Assembly (NCBI GenBank): GCA_963691705.1
Contig: OY829540.1
Span: 72,774,367-72,838,366 of the forward strand
Source: Viola odorata
Taxonomy: Eukaryota; Streptophyta; Magnoliopsida; Malpighiales; Violaceae
DNA: 64,000 nt
Direction of reading: 5' to 3'
The notes below the pieces were generated by a model. It did not search any database, had not been told where the DNA came from, and was given only the letters and a program-made list of their open reading frames with translations. The position numbers and the translations under genes are program-made. Positions 10,901-23,073 of this stretch are shown piece after piece (the stretch's first letter is position 1; every line of letters starts with the position of its first letter).

Positions 10901-13660
10901 TTGAAGAAGGTTGAGCATCCCCATCCAGAATTCTCTTAATCACAGAACGGTGTCCATGATTTGCTTCTCTTTCGTACCTATGAAAAGGAATTGTGTGTAA
11001 TATGTCCAGTTCAAAATTCTTGTGAACTTGAACAAACATGGATCTTGAAATAACTTAGATACCTATATTTCAGTTCCTCAAGAACATTGGATACTGTCAA
11101 AAAAATTGAAGTGGATTTTGCTGGTCGGCTTCTCTCGTAACACGCAAGTTTCCAAACTATCCATTTGTAGTGATTTGTTACCCACCTTTGACACATGGGA
11201 AAATGGTGTGGGTTAATAATTTAACAAAAAAGCAGGTCAATAAAGACTCCGATGCATACAAGAATACTATAAACAGTTGCTAAAGTGTGAAATGGAATCA
11301 AAGTTCATAACCCCACCATAATCATCTCACCAAACTAATCTATAACAAAAAGCATCAAGACCAGTATCACGCGGATAGATACTTCAACATTTTGTGCTGT
11401 TCACATGGATGCCACAAGTTTCACAAAGCAAGGAACTGCCACAAACTTCATATGGATTATCAATGCACAACTGCAGGCTGAGAGACCATTGCAGCTGTAA
11501 ACATCACTCCTGCAAGGAAATACACAAATGAGGAGAAAGTTACCCTTTGGAAGCATGTTGTACTGACGCTCCAGACAGAGCCAGCATGTCGTAAAAAGCA
11601 TCTGCCCCTATGCAATTCGGACCAGATTCACTGTAAAATGTATACTTGTCTGCAGTATCTGATGTGATCCATCTTTCACGGTGTTCACCAATCTCTATCT
11701 GCGCACAAATATGTTTGATGGTAAACACCTTTGCCTTTTGATGTAACTAACAGCATTGAGAGTTTATACCTTGCTCTTATCTGAGAAAGGAGCCCCAAAA
11801 TATTCCCTGATATACATCCTATGAAACTGGAAAGGGTATTTCACAGAAACAGTTCTTCTGCCGCCCGAAGTTCCAGAAGATAAAGTAGGTAAACCTGATG
11901 GATCATATTCCTTGAATAAGGAGCAAAATTCAACAACTACCAACAAGAGAAAGTTAACAGAAAAGATTTTGGAAGCTTTACCACTAGGAACAGACGAGAC
12001 ATTCTTATTCAAAGGGGTTTTGAATTTTGAACAACGGGGCCTCTTGAATGGAGATATGTAACTTCCTCTCTCAGGTCTCTTCTTTTGGCTATTAGTTTGT
12101 CCATTATTTGCATGCGTTTTTCCATTTGTATTTGAAATATCAACCAATGGCACACGCAATGCCCCTGCAAGTGGAGTAATCCTTGAACTGATACAATTTG
12201 ACAAAGAATTATCTGCTTTTGTAGCTGGCACAGAAGACCCATTCCTTAAAGGTTTGCATACAGAACCTGTATCGTTATGCAACGCACAAACATTCCCATC
12301 ACCAACTGCATTGAATTTTGTGATCAAGTTATCCCCCAAAATATTATTTTCTGCATTGACAGATTGAATCGGAAGTGTAGATGATTTAAGAGGAGAAATG
12401 AAAGTCTTTGGGATGTTCTTGCTCTTTGCAGCTCCAGGATGGGTAAAACCAGTGTACAAGTTTTTTCCCTTGTTGAATGAAACATCATGGAAACTACTAT
12501 CTTGGTTAGCTGAATCCACTGCTTCCCCCTCATTTAAGAAACTTCCCACATCTGGGTCACCTAGAAGGCTCCTTGCACGTTCCAACGCATCACTTGAAAT
12601 GGATAAGGATCTCCCACCAGCAGTGTGGAATTTGATTGGAGGTGGTTTTGGAGCAGAATTTTGCATTTTGGTTGGCAGAAACTCTGGAGTAGCCTCATCA
12701 GCAATCCCACTTTTTTTAATGCCCTCCATCATCTTCAAACTTGACAACTTCTGGTGTTCAAATGCTCCATTAGGTGCAGCCAATTTCCTTGGCTGTTGGA
12801 AGACTTGAAAATTAGAATAATCATTATCTTCTTCTAATCCCAATAATGTCTTGGCTCTCACCAGACCCGCAGATGATATATCAACGGACTTCCCAGACGC
12901 AGTACTGAAGAGGGAATTGGAAAGACCAGACGCATTATCTCTTTTGCCCACCGTACCTACCGATAATACAGGATGTTTATGCATGTAGATATAAAAGAAG
13001 ACACAAAAACATAATCCAAAACAAAAATCACAGAACCACCATATTGTTTACTAGTTGTTATCTAATATTAGCTACATTCAAGCTTATTATGACGCATAAT
13101 CCATATCATATCACAAAACCACGCTAAATCTAGCATGAAGTTCAACTAACCAGTAGTTACGAGTGTAGCACAAAATATTAGGGTTCATTAATCGAGCATG
13201 CAATATTAAGAAACCAAACAAATGATTTGAAGTAAGTAATAATGGTGATAGAAATATTAACTGGAAGCGGTGGCAGCGGCTGCATTATCACTCAGAACGG
13301 ACAAAGCTTTTGCAATTGAAGATTGTTTTAATGCAACAGATTTTCCTGATCCGGTGCGGAACATCGGTGCACTTCCAGCTCCTTCTTCCTCGCTTTTCTC
13401 TAGAAGCTTAGAACAACCTGCCGGAAACAAATACGTAAATAAGGTCGAGTCTACATACGAGTGTGTAATCTACAGCGAAACAATGAGATAGTACCTTGCA
13501 ACAGTAGATCCGCCATCGAAGGAAGGCGATGGCCGGAAATGGAGGTTTGAACCGCGGCGCCGTTTGGCTCATCTGCGGAGGATTCAGAGTGGAGGATTTG
13601 GCAGGATACCTCCCACCGGAAATTATTTCCGGCTTCGGAAAATATCTGCCATGTGGACAT
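7951..13660 (-). CDS. BRCA2: BRCA2 homolog, RAD51/DMC1 loader for homologous recombination
   Basis: Nineteen phase-consistent exons: 13660-13495, 13417-13262, 12956-11982, 11894-11770, 11698-11544, 11185-11063, 10977-10780, 10707-10626, 10528-10478, 10380-10305, 10192-10081, 9992-9921, 9715-9517, 9444-9265, 9075-8933, 8866-8804, 8703-8490, 8266-8099, 8007-7951; 3315 nt, 1104 aa, close to plant BRCA2 length. Three BRC repeats are visible: FRTGSGKSVALKQSSIAKA (about 75-93), FSTASGKSVDISSAGLVRAK (about 124-143) and FHTAGGRSLSISSDALERAR (from 217). Next come the helical domain (HASKGWVTNHYKWIVWKLAC), OB1 (NHGHRSVIKRILDGDAQPSS) and later OB folds (DSEEGAKILKLLETAAEPEV; DAGLGVRDVAPFMRIRVVGL). BRC repeats bind RAD51; the OB region binds DSS1 and ssDNA (family knowledge). 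Arabidopsis copies have four BRC repeats, so one may be lost or degenerate here. The first exon starts MSTWQIFSEAG, as in plant relatives. Confidence 0.95.
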
Positions 13661-13771
13661 CTTTTTTATTGTTGGATTAAGATAGGAGAAATTAGGGATT
13701 TCTTTTCTGAGAGGAAATGGAAAAGTAAAATCCTCGTCTCTGTGTTTCGAAAATGTTGTTAAATCCAAAAG

Positions 13772-13779
13772 GGCGGGAA
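13772..13779 (-). promoter_or_regulatory. E2F-like site upstream of BRCA2
   Basis: On the minus strand this reads TTCCCGCC, matching the E2F core, about 112 bases upstream of the BRCA2 start codon. DNA-repair and S-phase genes of plants are often E2F targets, so a role in cell-cycle expression is plausible. The site is seen; the function is inferred. Confidence 0.5.
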
Positions 13780-14666
13780 TGTTAAAAGTGGTGGAGGGGA
13801 GATTTTGGGTTGGGCTTTTTTATTTGAGCTGAAATATGGGCTGAATCTCAGTGATTTAGTAGCATTTTGCATTTCGTTGTGGGCCTACTCATTCGATTGC
13901 TTTCGTAAACAGTTGGGCTAGGTAAGACAAATTAGGATCGCTCTTCTCATTTTCCTTTTTTATTCTTTTCAAAACTCCACTAATTTGATCAATTTAAAAT
14001 TATATAAAATCACCTGAATTTCTTACAAAATGGATTTCAAGTGATTTCTATAAAAAAATTAATTTCATATTGTGTAATTGGGATGGACTAAAATAATGAG
14101 AAACCTTTACAATAATAAGCGAAAATCATATAAGTTTTTTTCCTTTAAAAAAAACATTATATTTTAGTATATTCTCATCCATCTTTGTTTCGCTAGCACA
14201 TTTATTAAAGGTCGGAAAAGTATTCTTAAATTCGCTAAATTAGAAACCCTAATTTTATTCACACCGTATTAGTTTATTATAAAAAATAAAGTGTTTTATT
14301 TTTTTATATACAAGATGTGATAAAGCGCTTTATTTAGTTGTGTTAAAGTAGTGATTTATAAGATGATAATTTGTTATGATAAGTCTAGAATAATGACTCC
14401 AATCTCTACATAGGGTTTTTTTTTAACGAATCGATATTATTGGTTGCACCCATATTAAAGTAAGTAAGTAAGATTGTTTTATTTTTTAAAAAGGTAAAAT
14501 AATCACCTAAATCATTTTTTTATAAAAAAAATTGTTATATTATCAATTAATAATACATTACCAGAAATCGAACTCATAATCTACGTCATGTTGATACAGT
14601 ACAAGATAGTTTGTAAAATAGTTTGTATTTTAAGTATTTTTCTTAAAATCGAGGTACACCTAAATC
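13780..14666. other. BRCA2 upstream spacer
   Basis: No gene was seen; AT-rich sequence runs from the BRCA2 promoter to the L1 insertion point. Nothing else was recognised. Confidence 0.6.
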
Positions 14667-14682
14667 ATTATAGCTTTCTGCA

Positions 14683-17600
14683 TTAAAGTCTCCACCAATA
14701 AGTTCGTTAGTTCCTTTCCGGGTGTTGTATCTCCTTTTTAATGGTTAATTTATTGTCGAGGAAGTTTGTCAAACGTTGTTGGCGGAGAGAGCACTTGTAC
14801 TTTTGCATTCTTCAGGAATCCAAGTTGGAGGAAATAGATGAGTACTTCATGCAGACTTTGTGGGGGAATCAAGAAACGCGTTGGTTGATCGCTCCGTCTT
14901 CTGGTCGTTCTGGAGGGTTACTCACAATGTGGAACAGTAACTCTTTCTCTATAGAACGCTCGCTTATTGGAGAGCGTTACATTTGGATAGAAGGTATTCT
15001 GAATAGAGGGAATTTTCGCTGTGTTGTCCTGAATGTCTATGCGTATAATGATGTGGTCAGAATGCGTCAACTTTGGGAAACTCTTGCTCATTTAGTTGAG
15101 AGTAGTTCTCTTCCTGTCCTTATTGGTGGAGACTTTAATGAAATCTTGTCGCCATCTGATAGGCTTAATGGTCCAAGCCATGCGAGAGGTATGGAAGATT
15201 TCCAGGAGTGGGTGGCCAGATGCAGGCTTCAGGATATGATACTTGTTGGCAGGCGGTTTACGTGGGCTAATTCGATTAGCAGAAGTAGATTGGACAGGGT
15301 CTTTTTTCAAGCAGGTTGGGGTAATTTCTTGCAGAGGGATAGGTTGACTCCTCTGCACATACATGGTTCTGATCACTCACCTTTGCTTCTAACTCAGGAC
15401 ACTGTTAATTGGGGTCCAATACCGTTCAGAGACCAAGGGATATGGTGGGAAGTGACGGGCTTCAAGGAATTGGTAGCTGATTGGTGGAGAGAGGCTACCA
15501 CTGAATTACCAGGATCTTGCAGAGTAATACAGAAGTTACGATGGTTGAAACAGAAAGTCAAGAGTTGGAATGCAGAGGTTTATGGTCATGTGGAGAAGCG
15601 ATTAGAGGAGCTCCAAGAGAAGGAATTGGAGCTTGACAGGATAGCTGATGAGAGAGCTTTGTCCTTAGGAGAACAAGGGCAGAGGTTAGAGCTGGCTAAT
15701 GAGATTTGGGATCAGCAGGGTCGTGTAGACAGGTTCTGGAAACAGAAAGCTAGAACCCAATGGGACTCTCAGGGGGACATAAATACAGGGTATTTCCACA
15801 GGTTAGCAAAAGCTAATTATTTACGTAAGGGAATGACAGAAATTGTAACTTCTAATGGTCGCATGACAGATCCCACTGAGATTAAAATTGCTGCAGTTCA
15901 ACACTTTTCTTCCTTTTTTGGTCGACGAGTTGGGAGAGGCCTACAATTTCAGATTTGGGGTTTAATAGCTTGAATGAAATTGAAGCAAATGGGTTAGAAG
16001 GTGAGGTCACTACAGAGGAGATTTGGGAAGCGGTTAGGAGTTGCAATGGGCAAAAGACTCCTGGTCCTGATGGTTTCTCGCTTAGGTTCATCCAGAAAGC
16101 GTGGGATATCATTGGTCCAGATTTCTGTGTATTGATTACGGGTTTCTTTAGAACAGGGGTCTTCCCAAAGGGGGCTAACTCCTCTTTCATCTAGCTTTTG
16201 CCAAAGTCTAATGCTGCAAAGAGGTTTAGCGATTTCCGACCCATTAGTCTGGTGAGCAGCTATTATAAAATTATTTCTAAAATTCTAGCGTCAAGGTTGA
16301 GTAGGGTGATAGAGAAGGTGATAAGCGAGGAACAATATGGGTTCATGAGAGGTAAACAGACGCTTGATTGCGTTATGGCAGCAAATGAAGTTGTTAATCA
16401 TTTGAAAATGTCAAAACAGCAAGGCTTACTTTTCAAATTGGATTTTGAAAAGGCTTATGACTCGGTCGAATGGAGTTACTTAAATGAGGTTATGCGCCAA
16501 ATGGGATTTGGGGTACGTTGGAGGGGATGGATTCTGCAGTGTCTAAGTACTTCCAGAGTTTCTGTTTTGATCAATGGTTCTCCAACAAATCAATTTGAGG
16601 TCAGTCGTGGGCTAAGACAAGGGTGTTCTATGTCCCCTTTTCTTTTCAACATTGCGGCAGAAGGGTTACATCGTCTCCTGGTCCGAGCTAAAAGGGCGGG
16701 TTTGTTAAGTAGAGTGGGTAATGAGCAGGCTGGGTGGCAGCTAACTCATCTTCAGTTTGCTGATGATACTCTGATTTTTGTTAAGAATGATGAGAGTGAG
16801 ATACAAGGAGTGAAAGGGACTCTTCGTTGGTTTGAGGCTTACTCAGGACTTCGAGTCAACTTTCACAAGAGCTCGCTTGTGGGTATCAACATTTGTCAAC
16901 AGGTAGGGGGTTGCCTAGCTAGGAGAGCTGAGTGTAAGTACGAACAATTACCTTTCAAGTATCTTGGTTCTTTTGTGGGGCTTAATCCTAGGAGAATCTC
17001 AAGCTGGGATTTTCTTATTCAGAGAATGAAAACTAAGTTAGCGACATGGAAAGGTCATCTTTTGTCTGTTGGCGGGCGTGTTACTTTGATCAAGGCAGCG
17101 GTTTCTAGTCTCCCTATTTATAACATGTCAATTTATAACATGCCAAAAACGGTACGCCGAAGATGCGAAAGGATAATGAGAAGGTTCATGTGGAGTGGAG
17201 ATGATTCTAAAAGTGGGTTGTCGAAGGTAAAATGGGGTGATATAATCCGTTCGAAGGAGCTCGGGGGTTTGGGTATAGGTAATCTTGAATCTCGGAATGT
17301 TGCTTTTCTATTTAAGTGGGTTTGGGATCTATGTAGTGGAAGCAAGAAAATTTGGGCTGACATTGTCAGGAGACAATATGGCTTCACTAATTATGGGTTC
17401 TTGTGGAAGGAGTTAGTAGCTAAGGTGTCTCCCATTTGGCGAGATATATTCCGTTTATTTAATAAGGGAGGTGATTGGTTCAGTTTTTGGGTGAGACACG
17501 TGGATCTTGATGTGGGTAATGGCCGCTCGGTGTACTTTTGGTGGGATCCTTGGGATAACAAGACACCTTTAGCTCTTGCTTATCCAAGGCTTTACAATTT

Positions 17601-18549
17601 AGCAATTAATGCTAATGGATCTATCCTTGATCATGGTCAATGGTATGGGCATCAGTGGTCCTGGAATATGCAGTGGCAGCGCGAGCTATATGAGTGGGAA
17701 ATGGAAGAATGGGTTTGTTTGGCATCTCTGATCTCAAAGCCAAACATTACTCAAGGTCCTGTGAAGAATAGGTGGCAGTTAAATTGTGAAGGAGATTATT
17801 CTGTGGGATCCTAGACCTCGGGTTATGACATTCAGCGTTTTCAGGCTAATCCGGATCTAGAGTCTTGCTGGTCAAATTTAGTTCCTTTCAGGGTAGAATT
17901 TTTTCTATGGTTGGCAATGCGCGGGCGTTTGGTAACTAGGGAATTTCTATGGAAACGTGTCATGATCTTAGAGGAGGACAACATATGTTCAATGTGTGAT
18001 AGACAAGGGGAATCTGTCCAGCATATATTGCTCCACTGTAGTGCTTCCTTATCTTGCTGGAGCGCTGTGATGCATTGGTTGGGGGTGTCCTGGTGTCCTC
18101 CTAGGACAATTGGAGAGTTATGGGGTTCATGGGAGGCCTTAGTTCCATGTGGAAGGGTGCAGATAAAAGAGAAGTGGAGGGTACTGTTTTATGCAATGGT
18201 TTGGAACTTGTGGCTGCAGAGAAACAAAGTAGTTTTCCATCACCATTCCTTCTGTTCAAGACGGGTTTTCAATTGCGCCTTCTCGTTTTGGTACAAGTGG
18301 TTAAAGAGCACAGATCATGCATTTCCTTACAGTTTGGGAATGATGCTATTGTCCCCTACATGGTTACTTTCGTTGGGGAGGGCTATTCAGTAGTATAGTA
18401 TTCTTGAGATACGTTTTTGGTAGTTTTTGAGCGTCGTTTTCTTTGTCGCTTCCTCAGTAGAGGAGCTATCTTCTGTACATTCTTTTCTTCTCTTCTGATT
18501 GCCTAATCCTATTAGGCAAGAATAAAATCTTCAGCTTATTAAAAAAAAA
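14683..18549 (+). mobile_element. 5'-truncated L1-type LINE retrotransposon
   Basis: The insertion is bounded by a 16-bp target duplication, ATTATAGCTTTCTGCA, at 14667-14682 and 18550-18565. The 3' end has an A-tail (about 18540-18549) preceded by AATAAAATCTTCAGC. ORF1 and the first few residues of the endonuclease domain are missing, as expected from incomplete target-primed reverse transcription. About 3.87 kb remain: endonuclease, reverse transcriptase and a zf-RVT zinc knuckle. The exactness of the target duplication suggests a fairly recent insertion. Confidence 0.95.
14741..18393 (+). pseudogene. LINE ORF2: endonuclease, reverse transcriptase, zf-RVT (broken)
   Basis: The endonuclease part (14741 to about 15940) shows LQESKLEE, GGDFNEIL and GSDHSPLLL, matching APE-type motifs. 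A frameshift near 15935 leads to the RT frame, where HFSSFFG is followed by ISDLGFNSLNE. RT motifs are FRPISLVSSYYK, LDFEKAYDSVEW (catalytic Asp at 16441-16443), GLRQGCSMSPFLF and FADD (Asp pair at 16762-16767). A zinc knuckle CSMCDRQGESVQHILLHC lies near 17983-18040. Besides the frameshift there are in-frame TAG codons at 16192-16194 and 17812-17814. The catalytic residues survive, but the protein cannot be made intact. Confidence 0.93.
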
Positions 18550-18565
18550 ATTATAGCTTTCTGCA

Positions 18566-21500
18566 AAATCCGGATCTTGTTTTTTTAGTCATAATTAACC
18601 ACAATTATCTCTATTAAGCTCATGGTCAACATTCATATTAGAATTTTGAAAGAAAAAAAGAAAAAAACTCTTCTTCCGTACTTTCTACTCGCTTAGTTAC
18701 AAAGGAAGAGATCCGCAGATTAAAAGCGTCGTCACTGCGTAACTTGAAGGTTAAGCATAGACATAATTCCGATATTACATGCATATCTAGAAATTTGGCG
18801 GCCTCGATCTTGCATAAAAAAAAGTGTTCGAATTACTACCTTTGATCACGGTCAATGCAGGATATGAACGTGACCAACTTGCATGTAAAACTATAGTATA
18901 ATTATAATTATTTGATTTTTCTTGTCAAGGAAACTCACATTTTTCATGTTTAAATCACCCAAAAAAACAAAAGAAAAAAAAGAACTTACTTGGCTGTTGT
19001 ACCAAAAACAAAAAGAAGAAGAGCTAACAATAGTAATTAAACTTCCTCAGCTCCTCCTCACCTCAATTTCAAGGAAATAAAATAATCATTTTGTTCTGAG
19101 TCAATTAATATCTTCTCTGTCACAAAAAAAATGACTATCTAATATACTTGAATTATCACATATAAAATGCGGTGTTTGCGCTTTTTTAAAAAAATGTCAT
19201 TAATAATTCTTAATAATTTGTATTTATTGACTTATTTGAAATGCTAATTAATAGAAATAGATATTTATTGTTTTATTTGTGGCAACTAATATTTTTCTTA
19301 ACCTTTGCAAAATATATTAAAAAAATTTTTTTTTTTAACAAAGAGAGTATTAGATTTTATAAAATTTGGACCATGTTTAGCTCCGTTATTGTTGCGTTAT
19401 TGTGTGTTGCGTTGTTGTGTGATTGGAAGTGTTGTTATTGTTGCGTTGTTGTGCGTTTTTTTTAAAGCAACTCCTCATTTGATTTTCAGAAACACATAGG
19501 TAATTTAGTATCCTTAATATGAAGATAATCATTTTTTATGATCGGATTGTGGTTGGAAAAAACTATCATAGTCTGTTTACTAAACACCACATGCTGTTTT
19601 TGATCCAAGAATAATTTTAAGCTACCACAACCACAGGGTTGGTTATATGTATGTATAGTCAGTTAGTCACCAAAAAAATTTGAAAATAAAATTCAATATA
19701 TATTGATCAATGAGGCCATTAATTAAAATAAAATTTACGTTAGTTATAATACCAATTAATATAAAGAGCATTTATGTACACACCCATTAAAATAGAATTG
19801 TACTAGTGGTAAAGAATTGGAAAATTATAAAAATATAAAAAAAATCAATGATCATGGTGAGGTCCATTGATTGAAATTCATGCAAGGTAGGTGTACCATA
19901 TAATCACAAGAAGCGTAGCCCAGTAACATAAAAGAGAGGGGGCTGGGGCTGGGGCGGGGCGCCGGATCCGGGTCTGGCGTTAGGTGGGTTAGTGATATCG
20001 GGACAAGATCCAAATAAAAATTCAAGCCTTGTCGGGAAACTGGGCCCGTATTCTTCTGCTATGATGATCGCACATTTATTTATGAACATGATACATACCA
20101 GACCCCCCTGCTTTGACCTTTTGACTTGACATAGAATTTAGTTTTGGTAGCTCGCAGGAGTCGCTTCTCTTCTTGCTTTTTCTTTTTTTCTTTAAATGTT
20201 AAGAATTCCACTATTAATTTTATTTGTACATTAAAATTTAAAGTTTTTTAATTTGATAATTTCTTTAAATATAATGATGGAATATATATTTCTTATTTAA
20301 AAAATAAAAGTGTTAAACTATTTGTAAAAAATAATATATTCGAAAGTTACAGTAAAACGGTCCTGGGGAAATTTATTATTTCAAGTATCATGATACTTTT
20401 ATGTTAGTTTTGTACCATTGTGTTTTCAAAGTTTTGTGATGCAACTTTAGATTTTGTACTCTCTTTTCCCCCCAATAGGGGGCTATTACGAGGGAACTAT
20501 GGCATGATACAACACTACAGCTATTGGGTTGTACTGTACCCCCACTTAGTTCACTTAGGACAGAGCACAAAGGCCCTAATGAGATGTAACCACAATCACC
20601 ACCGCACTTTTTCCCCAGGAGATATTGGTTCATTTGGGTGTAATTAAGATATTGCAATTCTCAACTTAGTATGAGAATATTGACGTTGAACAAATAGCTG
20701 ATAAGTTTCTAGATCGATCGGAAAAGGAGAAATAACACATGAAACGAAATCCAATTATATTAAACCGTAAACAAATATCGTTGAAATAAGTTAAAAATTG
20801 ATAGATAAGTAACTCGCTGAAAAAAGAACAAATTAATTGTGACATTTGACCTATGGTCTATAGTTGATATCGAGACCTGAATTGCTCAAATTCGGCCGTA
20901 CAAAACTTTTACCTACCCCGATCACAAGCTAAAATACAATCGAGATGTAAATTTACAACTCACAAACCACTCATTCATATGTATATAACCTTCAAAGATA
21001 ATATCAATAAATGACGGAAAAAATAGGTTGCAATTTTTTTCGATGAACAGGAGGCTGGAGCGAATGCAAAGATTGTAAAATAATCAATTCCATACTATAG
21101 TTTTCACGTTAATTATGATTGTTTACAAAAAATTATGAAACGAGAGAAATGATATATATATATATAGGTCCCGACAAGAGCCTTGTTTCATGTCACAAGT
21201 CATAAACATTAAACAGCTCTTTTCAAATTATGGAATTCTATACAATACGCAAAATAAATAAAACGAAAAGAAAAAGAAAAAAGACAGTGAAAACTGAAAA
21301 GGGTAAGTCTTTAATTTATTCATCATGAAATAGCTACAGAATTGTCCAGGGATCTCACCTTCTCACTTGATTATCATAAGCCTCCGCCGGTCCCTGTTTT
21401 AAGTCGTCGGGTCATTCGGAAATCTTGTTTTTTTAATATTTTTTTTGGAAATATGTTCAGAAATCTTGGTTCAAACTATACGAGTATGAGTTAAGTGGAT

Positions 21501-22811
21501 TATTATTTTTGGCATTTTCAATTCGAAAAAAGTAAAAAAAAAGTTGCACAAAGTAAATTTTATTTGCAATTAATAAACGTCTTACCTCCATATTTTTTTA
21601 TTCCGTCAGCGATCAATTTTTTCCCTTGAAAGAGCAAGGAGATATTTTCTTTTTGTTTTCAGGTATAATCTCGTTCGAGTACTGTTAAATTTTTAAAATG
21701 AGTTGACTTTTTCAGTATGATTTTCTTCATTCTTAAGATTCCAATTCGATACTTTAGTTAAGGAAATATTTAATTATACAAGTTATTATTTATGTATTTT
21801 TTTTTATATTATTGGTAATAAAAATATTAGTAGGGTATCGGATTCAAGTACGATCTTCGTCTACCTCAGAGAACAAAATACGTCTATATATTGAAGGTAC
21901 CAAGCTAGGAAAAGACACAAGCTAGGTCACCTGCCCAGAAGAAAAAAAAAGGAAAAGAGTGATATAAAATCTGCAGTCCTGCAGTACTGCGTCCAGGAAA
22001 TGCTCTATCTAGGGCTCCGTGAGTGATGAGAAGGTGTGCCCGAAAAGGCCTGCAAATTCAACTGCCATTTACTGTCCACTCTCATCAATAGCCATGAATA
22101 GCATGGGCAGCAGGCGCCTTTAATATCAAGCCCTAAGGCACGATCATGATGGATTCCAGTGCTCTCAGAGACCCAGACATTATTTCCTTGACAGATCAGG
22201 AGAATTTAATGGCTATTTACAATCTCACACCACAGAGAAAAATCAAAATAAATATGTCAAACCGGACTGGACCAATCTACCAGGTTGATAGTTTTTTTCT
22301 TCGGGATCAACAGCGTTCGGTACAAATGTTAGTCAAACGGAGAAAATTGAATGGAAGGGCCGGGGTCCTTTTTCTTGGGAACAAATAGGTGCGGGGAGGT
22401 GAAATATAAAAAAATTCACACATAATTTGTGCTTTAAGTGTGTAAACATAGGTCTACCAACAAAAAAAAAAAGTATGCAAGCTAGGAAGATAGATTCAAA
22501 CCGAGCCCAACGAGATTGATTATAATATACTTATATCTAACTAGATAGCTGAATATTATTTACTTAAATAAAAAGACGTAAAAAAACGCAGTGGTGTATA
22601 GTGGGAGTAGTATTATTTAAACATCCTTTTACAAATTTATTATTATTACGAAATTTTATCTTTTTTCTGTAGTGAGAGCTTGTTCTCTAGATTGAAAATT
22701 TAACCACAATTTTCTATGCTAGTTAATCAATATATTGTTCAATTCATAATCAAATAATGCTTTTTGTTTTGTATAGATAGATATGTGGATTTGAACTCGT
22801 GAAATTTTATA
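18566..22811. other. Gene-free spacer
   Basis: About 4.2 kb with no gene that I can support. Open frames such as 19241-19465, 20420-20647 and 22146-22388 show no domain and no codon-like composition. A short GC-rich island lies near 19930-20060 in otherwise AT-rich DNA. A (TA)n run is at about 21150. This may include old transposon remnants that could not be identified. Confidence 0.6.
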
Positions 22812-23071
22812 CTCCCTCCGGTCCGAAATGTATGACGTTTTAGCATTTGCTTTTACTGTTCCGGAATGTATCTTAAGACGGTCGGAACAGTCACTATTTG
22901 AGACAATTTTGCGCCGAATTTTTTCTCGGAAGTACGTTAAGGATTAGCGTACGTTCGAAAAAAAGTACGGAATTTTTTGGGGTCAAATAGTACCTCATCC
23001 GACATCCTCTATATGCGTTCCCTACTGAATATTGGGATGCGAGGAAGTCATACATTTCGGACCAGAGGGAG
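22812..23071. mobile_element. Stowaway-type MITE, 260 bp
   Basis: The termini are CTCCCTCCGGTCCGAAATGT and its inverted partner ACATTTCGGACCAGAGGGAG, flanked by TA on both sides (22810-22811 and 23072-23073), as for Tc1/mariner-derived Stowaway elements. The inside folds back: ACTATTTGAGACAATTTTGC on one arm, GGGGTCAAATAGT on the other. A second 260-bp copy lies at 42322-42581. Confidence 0.92.
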
Positions 23072-23073
23072 TA

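Noticed and set aside
12398..12808. 136-codon open frame on + strand
   Set aside because: It is antisense to BRCA2 exon 3, whose minus-strand frame carries clear BRC repeats. No independent domain is visible.
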